This document shows, piece after piece, positions 54,809-64,000 of a stretch of 64,000 bases of DNA. Numbering within the stretch: the first letter of the stretch is position 1; each line of letters begins with the position of its first letter. Origin of the DNA: Symsagittifera roscoffensis (taxonomy: Eukaryota > Xenacoelomorpha > Acoela > Convolutidae); assembly GCF_963678635.1 (NCBI RefSeq), contig NC_087067.1, positions 13,965,018-14,029,017 of the forward strand, in the 5' to 3' direction. The position numbers were made by a program, and so were the translations under genes. Below the pieces are notes generated by a model. The model made no database searches and was not told where the DNA came from. It saw nothing but the letters and a program-made list of their open reading frames with translations.

Positions 54809-55465
54809 TTGCACAGCGACCGACCGGCCACTGGACATACCACCAAAAAATTTAGACCCAGCACCATCGACGGGGACGTCGATAAATATTTTTGTCCGGG
54901 GGTGGGGGTAGGACTTACCCACACCAAAAATTTGATGATAAAGAAGCTCAGGGAAGTGAGAGTGACCAACGGGTTCGAATTGGGTCAGAAGGAAGCTGAG
55001 CCTACCATAGGGAGAAATTTCAAGACAAAATTTGAAATACCCGATGAATATTCAGAGAACATCGTGATCACGGACAGCGACTTCATCTTGTCAGATAGGA
55101 CAAGTGCGATCTGCATAACGACAGACATGAGCTTCAACACGAGACTAGAGGCCGACTCCAAGAGAGAATTTCAAAATGTGGAGTTTCTATTTAGGCAGAG
55201 ACCGGGGTTGGGAGGAATGGCTGCGCTTCCTCCTTCAGTTTCACAAGTTCCGGGTAAATACCTGTGCTTTTTGGTAACAAGGGTCAATGAAAGGAACACG
55301 ATAGACCGCGAACACCTGATGTTGGCACTAACGAGGCTGAGGGACTTCATGGTCGAAAGAGGAATACTGGAGGTCTCGATGCCGCTCTACGACCCAAACA
55401 GGGGCAATTTGAACACTAGGGAACTGTACGCCTCCTACACGTGGTCTTTGCAGAGACGAAGATAA
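54809..55465 (+). CDS. Macro-domain part of Pol, element 2
   Basis: An open frame of 218 codons, without the stop that interrupts element 1. The macro fold covers about residues 80-205: SDFILSDRTSAICITTDMSF, GKYLCFLVTRVNERNTI, RLRDFMVERGILEVSMPLYD. A shift near 55430 (ELYASYTW, where element 1 has ELYAILHVVF) removes the last strand and helix. As in element 1, the Gly-Cys-Gly phosphate loop is absent. Differences between the copies are largely conservative, which points to past selection on this protein. The frame before it overlaps a segment about 200 bp shorter than in element 1. Confidence 0.7.
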   Translation: MHSDRPATGHTTKKFRPSTIDGDVDKYFCPGVGVGLTHTKNLMIKKLREVRVTNGFELGQKEAEPTIGRNFKTKFEIPDEYSENIVITDSDFILSDRTSAICITTDMSFNTRLEADSKREFQNVEFLFRQRPGLGGMAALPPSVSQVPGKYLCFLVTRVNERNTIDREHLMLALTRLRDFMVERGILEVSMPLYDPNRGNLNTRELYASYTWSLQRRR

Positions 55466-56035
55466 TGATGCACCTGCACAAGAAGTACTACTTGAGTATC
55501 ACCTGAGCTTGAATGGACATAGAAATCTTTAGTTGGGAGGCACAGGGTTCTCGAGCTAGGTAAAAGGGGGGCACGAGTCAGGTAAATGAACTTTAATATG
55601 ATTGGCATGACAATTGAAATCTGGAGAATTAATTCTGCTAAAACATAAAATGAATCTGCATGTTTCTAACATCTAAATTGAATCATTTTAATGGAGTGTT
55701 AAGGTATTGTCTTAAAGATATTAATGGGGGGTTTAGGCTAGGCATGAGCAAAGACATCTTAGTCTTCAAACAATTTTTTTTTCAGATTGATTTGCAAAAT
55801 TGAATTGACAATCAAGCTACACTCATTTGAACAAAAGGGGAGATCTTCAACAAGTACTCCACTAGCAAAACCAGAGGGAAACATGTCTCAAGTATCAATT
55901 GGGGAAAGGAAAGTCTTGAGTTTAACTGGTAGCGTGTTTCTTGAGTTGGTTTAGGGAAGTTACTTCTTGAGTTGGTTTGGGAAAGGTACTTCTTGAGTTG
56001 GTTGATACGCGAGATCGCTTGAAGGTAGAGTAACA
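55466..56035 (+). promoter_or_regulatory. Inter-ORF spacer of element 2 with splice-acceptor signal
   Basis: It corresponds to 34179-34672. It has TAAAAGGGGGGCACG (about 55562) and AATGGGGGG (about 55722) runs, and a TTTTTTTTTCAG acceptor at about 55784. Before the start codon there are three tandem ~27 bp units containing TTCTTGAGTTGGTT (about 55928-56003). Conservation of layout with element 1 supports a splicing role. Confidence 0.45.
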
Positions 56036-57816
56036 ATGGCGGATCGCTTCTGGAAATCTATGCCAGCAGCGTTCAAAAAGCCTGCACTCGACGAGCTATA
56101 CAAGCTCTTGAGGGACTTCGACTATACACAAGTGGATGAGAGACTGGCGGTGATATTGAATGCCATCTTGCAACTGGAAGCACAAGGCGAATGCAGGAAG
56201 TCAGCGACGGAAGCCGTGTTGATGGTGGGACACACTTCAGACGGAGTATCAAACCAGGAGCAGACCAGATGGCTATCCTGGAATGTGGATGGAGGACTGA
56301 GAGGGCATGATCTTGCGAGAAACCCTGGCTTGGGTGGCGACACGGGATATGGTGCGGGAGAATTTCCACTTCCGACCAGGCCTCCAGCAGGAACAGCGAC
56401 TCAGTCCACGAGTAAACCACCGTCGAAGTTCCGCTGGCAACAAACAGAGGAGGTGTATCAGTTTCTCGGCAGTATGAAGAGAGTTGGAAAGGGCCCAAAG
56501 GGAACGGGACAACGCCATTCTGGATAGGGATCAGGCGACTCTTGAGAGGGATCAAGCCAAGCTTGATCGCGAGCAGGCGATACTTGAACGAGACAAGGCC
56601 ATTCTTGATCGGGATCTGCTGATGACAGAGCGAATACAAGAGCAGGGGCTACAAGAAAGCGTAGCCAATTGTGACCAGATAAATCAGAACTGGAGCGACT
56701 ACAAAGGAGACAGCAAGCGATCGCGAGTGAGAAAGAAAAGAAGAAGACGACGACTGAACCAGCTATCATTGGATCGAGACCGGAGTCGCGGATGGAGGTG
56801 GATGAGGTTCCCCGGTCGAGTGGTCGATTTAACCTGGACCGAGTAGCTCAAGAACATATGAATGAGGGTCTGGAGGCATGGACAATACCCGAGCCCGTGC
56901 CCTCCGTGCGCGGTCTGGAGACGAAACCGATCCGGCCTTTGATGGAAACCGCGCTGCCGGGATACAGCTCAACGGGTGGTAGTCAGACCTGGACGGGTTC
57001 TTCACGTCTCAAGGAGCTACACGAGAGGTTGCAGTCGAAGGCTCGCGACAATTCAGCGCGAGAGGAGCAACCTCCCACCTGGAGAGATCATGCAGTCAGG
57101 AATGTAATAATTGCGAGCTACAAGAAAAATACAGACGGTGCCTATCACAGGCACAACCGAATGGACTGGACAGTGGCTCAACGAGAAAGAAGGGATGCCT
57201 TCCATGACGCGTCTTGGGCTGAATACTTCACACAGCCAAGGATACCTGAGGGTGCGGTCCACTTGATTATAGGGGACAGTCTGATACGAGTGATGACGCG
57301 GATCCAGTCACATAGGCAAGTGGGGATCTTGAGTATTTCTGGAGCTGCAACGCCGCAGATATTGGCGTCACTGGAGATGTTGGATATGGCGAAGATGTAC
57401 ACGGTCACTCTGATGATGGGAACCAATGACGTGTCCAGAGGGAAGCCGAGAAAGGTAGTGAGGCTGCAAGAAAAAATGAGTTCTATTCTTCAGGAACTGA
57501 GGATATATCTAGATCCAGCGATAACCACCATTTCCACCGTCCCGTATAACATGAAGGCCAACCAGCATGCGAGGAAATGAATGACAAGGTGCGCAGCATC
57601 AACGAGATAATCAGAGAGATCCAGCAAAGGATCGTGCTTCCCGTGAGGTTGCTGGAAGTGGCCAACATGATGGAACATTCCCTTCCGGATGACGCGTCTT
57701 TGGATGGCATTCACTTCGATAGGCCCAGGGGCATGGAGTGGCTGAATGGTGTCTTCCAGAGGCACATAAACATTCTAGAGTCAGACATCCGGAGATATAG
57801 CACGATCACCCTGTAA
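56036..57816 (+). pseudogene. Third-ORF protein with SGNH hydrolase, element 2
   Basis: It starts Met-Ala-Asp-Arg-Phe-Trp-Lys at 56036. The coiled coil is broken by a shift near 56490 and another near 56790. The SGNH domain is complete in motif terms: LIIGDSLIR (about 57264-57290), SISGAATPQ, MGTNDVSRG (about 57417) and DGIHFDRPRG (57703-57732), with one more shift near 57575. After DGIHFD it continues EWLNGVFQRHINIL, which shows how the protein reads where element 1 has lost a base. Its stop at 57814 is at a deletion junction. Confidence 0.75.
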
Positions 57817-60197
57817 TAAAGCATCTAACGACCAGCCTGTGGTTCCGGAGCATGGATTTGAAAATCACGAGCTCCAATACTAAAGCGAGGGGACCAAGCA
57901 ACGAGAGGGAAAATGTAGGCGCGGCCGAGAAGCAATTAGAATCGATGGGTTACCGCTTGAATCAAGAGAGAGGTAGATGGCCGTTTTTGACCCCAAGACT
58001 TGAAAACTCTACAGACAAGACGAGATGGAGTGCTCCACCTCTCATCAAACAGATATGGGAGTTTCTCGAAGTGGCGGAAAACAGGGAAACGACGGTGGGA
58101 GGCTTTGTCACGGCGGCCAATGAAGTCACCGTCGGAGGGTTCTGGATGGAGCACGCGAAAGGCGAATTGAAGACCAGTAAAAACCACATGAAATTTGAGA
58201 TTCTTGAGCCCATGCTGGGAGATGGAGTATATGGGCAGAGTGTTCAATGCGAAAGATGCCATCTTCGATGCTTTCGTGCAGGAACTACTTAATATGCCCA
58301 TCAACCTCTTACTGGCCCTGTATTTGGTCTACCCCAGATACCTGTCAATATGGGTCCGGCATATATGTTCAGCATGGGTGTGGAAACGCTCCGAATTGAT
58401 GGGTACATGACATTGGTACTCTTGACCCATTGAGAGCTAACGGCGTTTCATCGATTGTTGAAGTACGGGGAACCCCTATCGGTAAGAAAGGCTCACCCGA
58501 ATATGGAGATCTATTCATACAAGTAAGCTGCCGGACTGGAGACGTTGCTGGTAGAATACCTCCTAATGCAAAATCGCTATCTGACGGGCGAGGAAAGAAA
58601 TCCCAAGACGAGAGAAGAGTTGAGGGAGGCGAACGGAGGCATACCTCTTTTGACTGACTTGTGCCTGGCCATGAGGTCTGACCCATTGGGGATGATCAGT
58701 AGTCTAGGGGAAGTTGTGACCTGCGTCTGTGGACCGGCAGTGACGTACGCTTTCCCGGATCCGCTCGTGGTGGCGTATCGGCACTCGGTGGTGCACGTGA
58801 GCTTAATAAGCGTTCTAGATGAGACGGCACTGAACTGGTGCAGGCAAGAATACTTGAGAGCACGAATGAGTGAAACGGTGCTTTTTGGGAAAGTGAAAGA
58901 CCCTGAGCTGATGTTGTTCAACTTCCGGGACAACTGCGGTGCAGAAGGGGGGCAAGTGTGAAGGTCCTATCGAGGCCTATCCCAAGTCCTGGAACTTAAA
59001 TCCCGTGGCAGGGGACAAGATGGAAGTCTTGAGAATCCCGGCGTGGAAAGGGAGTTTCGAATTCGTGAAGAAGGAGTTGGAAACTATATTTGAGCGGGAT
59101 GTTCTGCCTGTTGCCATCCCTGAGTTCCCGACGGTCAGAAGAATGACCCTGGGGATGAACAGCTCCATGGTGGTCCCTCCCTGCAGGCGAGAGCCACTGT
59201 GGAGAAGCAACAAAAAGAATTCACGGATGGTTGGGATCTCTTATTCGTTCGATACTCAGCTGCAGTTTAATTCAACACGCGTGACATCAAGATAAATTCG
59301 TGGAACATATAAGCGAACAAGATGAGAAGCTCGATGCCCCCTTAGTTCGAGGTCCGGGATATCTTAAAGACGCTTGAGGAGGCTGAGCTCGCGAATAAGC
59401 TGCCAATTTTTGATGATGGGAGAATGATCGTGAAGGAAGAACATGTGGCTCTGGAAGATGACGTGAAGTTTGCCACGAGAAAGCATCGAGCGCCTCATGG
59501 ATTGGAGGAGTTAGAACTAAGGCAAGAGGGAAAAAGGCTTGATGCAGCAGGCCCCTTGTATGTAGCCTTCACTGAGTATAAGAAGCTAGATCCATCAACG
59601 CCCTCACCCTTGTTGGTGGGCACCCCTGGAGATAAAAGAAGCCATCCTGTGGAGAACAGATTCAGGGATGCACTAGAGAAAGAACAAACTGGGTCAGGGG
59701 AAGACGAACGCATGGATGAAACCCTCAGTGAAGCGGTAGAAGAGATGGAGGTGTGAAATACACCTGACCTGGATCCAGCGGAAAGGGATTTCACCACGCA
59801 TGAGCTATTGCAAGATTTGAGTGGGGACGACTGGGCAAACACAGCCACCCCACCCCTGGGATCTCCTCGCAAAGATCTGGAACTGCCCTTGGCGAGTGAG
59901 GCCTCTAACATGGGGATAATACTCTTGAGCGCCGAAGAAAGCAAGAAGAATGCCTCCGAGGCCAATAAATGGATGTTCCTGAACACACTGGACGAGAGGG
60001 CGTGGCCAGATTTCTTGAGCGAATTCAACCAGAGAGTGAAGAGCGAAACTAAGCTGGATGACTTCAAGGGAGAGTTGTGGAATACGGTGGTGAAGTTCGG
60101 GGAACTTGTATTGATGGGTACCGGACTAGATGAAAACGCGAGAAAGGAGCTACTGGAGAGGATGAAAAAAACTTTACAGGTTACGGCATTAAAATAG
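57817..60197 (+). pseudogene. Rest of the third coding block, element 2
   Basis: It resumes at sequence matching element 1 from about 37780 (HLTTSLWFRSMDL), so the second SGNH-like module is deleted. Recognisable parts are 57852-58292 (GGFWMEH), 58545-58961 (VTYAFPDPLV, ALNWCRQE), 58977-59160 (about 190 bp absent from element 1: VLRIPAWKGSFEFVKKELE), 59424-59756 and 59808-60197 (acidic, LELPLASEASNMGIILL). Several stops and shifts are present. Homology to element 1 ends at about 60175, where the element is truncated. Confidence 0.6.
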
Positions 60198-60299
60198 AGA
60201 AAAGATGAATGGTTCAAGGACTAGCGCCCCTTTTGACAAAGCAGTATCAAAGTAATCCAACTGTTGGCTGCAAAGGTGCCGCAAATTTCCGGAATTAAA

Positions 60300-60650
60300 C
60301 AATTTCTTCAACAAGAAAGTTAAAAACATGCTTGCCATCCCCCAAAACTACCTTTGCACGTGAAGTGAAATCCAAATTGGTGTATAAGCGTACACATAGG
60401 AAAGTAAATGCACCTGTGTCGACCAAACACTGAACATTCGGCCACGAAGGTTGACGAACATCGCAAAGAGGGCTCCCCAGTACTGCAGCACTTGCTTGAA
60501 TGGAGTAAGGAGGTACGCGCCACTGCTGAGCTGAGGCTAGAGATTAAAGACCAAACAAGCAACACTCATAATCTATTCACACTAGAGGCTTCGCATGGCT
60601 AAAATTCAAATAACTGATAGGTCAGAATTGAAAACACTCCTACAACGGAG
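60300..60650 (+). pseudogene. Degraded Penelope-like GIY-YIG endonuclease end
   Basis: Read across one or two shifts, the segment has SKLVYKRTH, then a C/H-rich turn, VDEHRKEGSPVLQHLLE, LFTLEASH and ITDRSELKTL. In Penelope-like elements the C-terminal GIY-YIG domain has the same order: a V-Y-x-x-x-C lead-in, an x-E-H helix, S-x-V-x-x-H, then the catalytic Glu in L-x-x-L-E-A and an N-T-x-D-x-x-R-S tail. The match is by motif order only. It sits directly after the truncation of element 2, so a Penelope-like insertion may have removed that element's 3' end. Confidence 0.45.
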
Positions 60651-61973
60651 TGTTTTAACAATTAAAGAACAAAAACTAAAAGTTTTCAGAAGTTTCCTAG
60701 AAAAAGTTATATGTGGTTACGTAAATTTTTTACATAATTACATTGGTTTAAGATTGATTGGTCAGAAATTTTTATGATAATTGTGAGACAATTTTCCAAC
60801 ATCTTTTTTAAAGGCAATTTTGAGGAACTTTTTCCAGATCTTCAATCTAACTGTAATTATTGTAAAAAAATTTATTCCTGATGACGCACAAAATGTGGGA
60901 AAATGTTTAAAATAACATTTTGAGGATCTTATATGATCCTAAAATTATTTAAAAAACCTCAACCAGGACTTCAAGATTTTTGTTTTTTATTTGGCTTTCG
61001 GTGCAGCGCCATCTCGTAGGGCTTAGTTGGTTTGGATTTTTGAGTAGGTCACGTATTTTCGATGTCGTTTGATTTAGTGTTCTTAGACTCTTTAAAACTT
61101 TATCAAAGTTTCTGCACTAATGGTTGTTTTTCTCTGCTTTCAAATTTTTAAGAAAAAATTGGGGCGGTAAAATTCCAGTTAATTTCTCTCTTTTTCTTGT
61201 TTTTCGGGCAATTTCAATTTCCAGTAAAATAGCAACCAACTGATCTCCATCTATCCGCTCGATCTCCCCAACAGGCAATTAAGCGAGGCTTTTCTTTCCC
61301 TTTCATTGAAATCAGAGAAAGATTTCATAAAAAAGTGCATAACCAAAGACAAGTTTTTCCCCAACACTGACTTCAATAGAGCAAATCTCTCCCCTTTGAA
61401 TGAACAAACTAAATCCCTTCCCTTTAACCTGAGTGACCGAAAAGGTAAGAGAAGTCTCTAAAAGCGGAAAGGGCATTTCGGCTAGGTACAGTTTTGCATA
61501 ATTATTCAAAATATAACAGTTAAGTTTGCATAATCAGTTTTTTGAGTTTTATTACGGCGAAACTGAGAAAGAAATTTTCAAAAAAAAAAACAGTCTGCAA
61601 CAAAAAATTTGAAACTATTTCTGAAAGTTTCTGAAATTTTCTATTCATTTTTCTACAAATATTTTTTTTCCAATTGTTTTTTCATGCTGAGAATTTAAAA
61701 ATTGCCTAAAATTTTTGTTTTAATGATTTTTTTCCTACTACGAGGAAAAAAATCAATAATTTCAAAAAATTCTCCTTTGTAATATCTTGAGACTGGTAAC
61801 CGGCTATACTTTTTCTTTCTGTGGATGAGGGTTTGATTCGTTCTAGTCGTTCATCGCATAAACAATGTCGAGTTAATACGACAGCTTCGCTCAGAAAAAT
61901 TTTTATTAAAAATTTTAACATCGTTTTAATTATTCTACTTTGAATATCTTTTCTCTAAAACTTCGAAAATGTT
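60651..61973. other. AT-rich DNA, no gene
   Basis: No coding frame, RNA gene or clear repeat is visible in these 1.3 kb. The stretch lies between a Penelope-like 3' fragment and Penelope-like 5' fragments in the same orientation. Confidence 0.5.
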
Positions 61974-62306
61974 TTGATTATTCAATTGGGTTTTTATCAT
62001 TTTTCTAATAAACGTTTAATTGATACTTGCTTCAAAACAACATCAAAAAACCATAGAAAAAAGTTAAGACTGTCTGTGAGAGAAGATGAACCTTTTGGTG
62101 GTAGAAATGAGCTGTCAGTTAAGATCCTTAATAATCTTGAATTGCCGGGATATGTACATCAAAAGCTGTCAAGCTTTCCAAAGCATCCACATAAAAACAA
62201 AAAAATGAAACGCGTATTGTGTAAGGAGTTTTTCAATTTGTTTTTTTATCGATACATAGAATATAGCCCATTTCAATTTTTGTTAACAAAACTTTTCATC
62301 GTGTAG
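61974..62306 (+). pseudogene. Penelope-like N-terminal fragment, copy A
   Basis: The part KNHRKKLRLSVREDEP, GGRNELSVKILNNLELPG and KLSSFPKHPHK aligns with copy B (63560 onward: ENHRKDLKIFFERQDKP, GGKYGRSVKALDNNELLG, KLSMGPKHPIG) at roughly 40% identity over 50 residues. After KHP the two diverge and copy A turns into low-complexity sequence. It lacks the later DKG motif, so the assignment depends on copy B. Confidence 0.45.
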
Positions 62307-62647
62307 CAGCTAGCTCGCTGTTTAGTCGCATTAACACCCTCAATAGAAGCGAGAAAAAATTTTTACAGCTGATCCTGGTCTATCTATCAACAACAACTCA
62401 CTGAAGCAGCTCAAATCTTGAAGTGAGTCCATCGAAAGAGAGAAAACTGATGTTGTGAAAAGATAAGTCAAACAAAACGAAAAAACAAATACAGGAGCTA
62501 CAGAACAAAAAACAATCGCCCAGCTTGTGTCAACGAACTCACCACTATTTGATGTCGAAGAAGTAGCACAATTGGTGATCGTTTTTTGCTTCCAACGCTT
62601 GAGTTGTTTAGCCAATTGGAGTGTTGACTAACTTGGCAATAAAACGA

Positions 62648-62850
62648 CTACTCTACAGGAAAAGGCTGAAAAATCAAAAACAGCTCAAAGAAAATGTGGA
62701 GATGTGGAGCTGAAGTCTCTGCGTTTGCTAGTGACTCACAAAAAAAGATTGGCAGGACTGATTGACAATATCAGAGGCAATCAAAAAAGACCATCGCAAG
62801 AAACGAGGAAGGTGAAAGCGAGAGAAGATCAGATGCTGTTAACTGAGGTT
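62648..62850 (+). pseudogene. Coding remnant (basic helical), probably Penelope-like
   Basis: A stop-free run without a start codon encodes KTAQRKCGDVELKSLRLL, then VTHKKRLAGLIDNIRGNQ. It is basic and helical and ends where the 195 bp tandem duplication begins to carry stops. By position and orientation it could be the far N-terminal part of the Penelope-like copy at 63560, but there is no diagnostic motif. Confidence 0.3.
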
Positions 62851-63136
62851 TAGTCTGCGCTTCAAAAACATCGATGAGATGAACGAGAACTGTATTTGTG
62901 AGTGCCTTGTGAGTTTTAATACCCGTAGCCTGCAAAACATTGATTGGCAGGACTGATTGACAATATCAGAGGCAACCAAAAAAGACCATCGGAAGCAACG
63001 AGGAAGGTGAAAGCGAGACAAGATCAGATGCTGATAACTGAGGTTTAGTCTGCGCTTCAAAAACATCAGTGAGATGAACGAGAGCTGTATTTGTGAGTGC
63101 CTTGTGAGTTTTAATACCCGTAGCCTGCAAAACATT
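62747..63136 (+). repeat. 195 bp tandem duplication
   Basis: Units are 62747-62941 and 62942-63136, both starting GATTGGCAGGACTGATTGAC and ending CGTAGCCTGCAAAACATT. About a dozen differences are visible by eye, so it is a fairly recent direct duplication. The first unit begins within the coding-like remnant at 62648. Confidence 0.9.
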
Positions 63137-63559
63137 GCTCCTGTAGCACCTGTATTTGTTTTTTCACAGTACTTTTCAGTGCCGTATGGTTCAGAAAAGT
63201 CTAACAGAAAAAAAACTAATTTTGAAAAATGTGTAAGTTTATCTAAAGTTATTGGAAAAATTCATTCAATTGTAGATAGACTGAATTTTCTGAAAAGAAA
63301 TCTGAAACATAATCTAATACTCGTTTTTCTGTTATTCAATTTCCCGAGAACATGTTTTCCTATAGAACCGATAGGTGCATTATTTTCAGCTGAGACTGCT
63401 GAGGTTTTTCCCATCCAGGTCTAATGAGCAAAGAAAAAAGCCTGAGGAGATGGTAGTAAGGCCTGCTAGCTGGTGCAGAAAGCAATCGACAAACAGTTGA
63501 GGGCAATCGTTTTCCGGTTTGAGAAGCGTCAATTTGATGCAAGCTTAAGATAATAAATG

Positions 63560-64000
63560 AAAACCACAGAAAAGATTTGAAAATTTTTTTCGAGAGGCAA
63601 GATAAACCTATCGGTGGCAAATATGGGAGATCAGTTAAAGCGCTTGATAATAATGAACTGCTTGGATTGGTACAAGAAAAGCTGTCAATGGGTCCAAAAC
63701 ATCCAATTGGAGATACGTTTTGCAAACCGCCTTTTTCGAAAGCCACCGATATTTTACTCTCACAATTGAAGAACCAAATAGAAACTGATGAAACTTCATG
63801 TGAAATAGAGGCATCGCCAATGGCATAAGCCAAAAAAGCGAAACCCAAACTATAAAGCCGTTGAAAAAAAAGAGAAAATATCACAAAAATAATGGGTTGC
63901 TGGAAGTTCTTTTTGATAAAGGGTTTGGTTTTGTCTGGAAAATTGAAATGTTTGTTGAAATTTGCTCAATTTTTGAAAAAAGATGCATAGAGCGAATAAT
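63560..64000 (+). pseudogene. Penelope-like retroelement, N-terminal region with DKG motif, copy B
   Basis: The frame encodes KDLKIFFERQDKPIGG, LVQEKLSMGPKHPIGD, LLSQLKNQIE and SCEIEAS. After a stop and a one-base shift it reads NGLLEVLFDKGFGFVW (Asp-Lys-Gly at 63915-63923). The order G-P-K-H-P, C-x-I-E-A, then a D-K-G motif upstream of the reverse transcriptase is what I know from Penelope-like elements. The window ends before the RT core, so the assignment could be settled just beyond position 64000. Confidence 0.6.

Larger units (their letters stand above)
44655..60197 (+). mobile_element. Element 2: older related LTR retrotransposon, body and truncated 3' end
   Basis: The order follows element 1 (LTR, repeat-rich leader, gag, protease, RT, RNase H, spacer, integrase, macro, SGNH block), with coding sequence clearly homologous throughout but carrying many more stops and frameshifts. 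It lacks the primer-binding region, about 1.4 kb of the third block (second SGNH module) and everything after the equivalent of about 39960 in element 1, including a 3' LTR. Penelope-like sequence follows its end. Its left 89 bp are at 20562-20650, beyond element 1. Confidence 0.8.

Overview
The window is AT-rich metazoan nuclear DNA, most likely from an invertebrate. The evidence is a six-exon Rho guanine-nucleotide-exchange gene of the ephexin type (a metazoan family) with GT-AG introns, tRNA-derived short repeats, a FLYWCH/MULE DNA transposon, Penelope-like fragments and two Ty3/gypsy-class LTR retrotransposons. I cannot name the species.

Layout. 1-12290: gene-poor AT-rich DNA. It holds one orphan spliced exon of a glycosylated extracellular-type protein (2463-3152, minus), three tRNA-derived repeat copies, a diverged ~170 bp tandem array (8985-9830) and dispersed repeat fragments. 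12291-16588 (minus): the ephexin-like RhoGEF, six exons that join in phase to 892 codons. 18156-20158: a dead MULE-type transposon with long terminal inverted repeats, one of them split by a small palindromic MITE-like insertion. 20562-60197: two related giant LTR retrotransposons. Element 1 (20651-44654, about 24 kb, LTRs about 99% alike by eye) lies inside the 5' LTR of element 2. Element 2's first 89 bp are at 20562-20650, and the rest resumes at 44655 and runs to about 60197, where it is truncated. 60300-64000: degraded Penelope-like pieces (GIY-YIG end, N-terminal region, DKG motif) and a 195 bp tandem duplication.

The LTR elements are the notable part. Gag (coiled coil, capsid-like region, CCHC knuckles) is followed by protease, reverse transcriptase and RNase H. 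A ~320-residue acidic spacer comes next, then integrase and, in the same polyprotein, a C-terminal macro (ADP-ribose-binding-fold) domain. After a ~500 bp spacer ending in a splice acceptor comes a third coding block where env would be. It encodes a coiled coil, an SGNH/GDSL hydrolase with its Ser, Asn/Asp and Asp-His motifs, a second SGNH-like module, and about 5 kb more protein sequence that I do not recognise. The leaders carry large minisatellites. In element 2 every repeat unit is a potential hairpin.

Neither copy is intact. Element 1 has in-frame stops, single-base frameshifts, a fresh 869 bp tandem duplication of the protease, and a 333 bp patch identical to element 2. Element 2 has many more lesions, lost its primer-binding region and 3' end, and has Asn for the first catalytic Asp of its integrase. 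Comparing the two copies shows which frames were under selection, and all domain calls rest on that comparison and on motifs read by eye.
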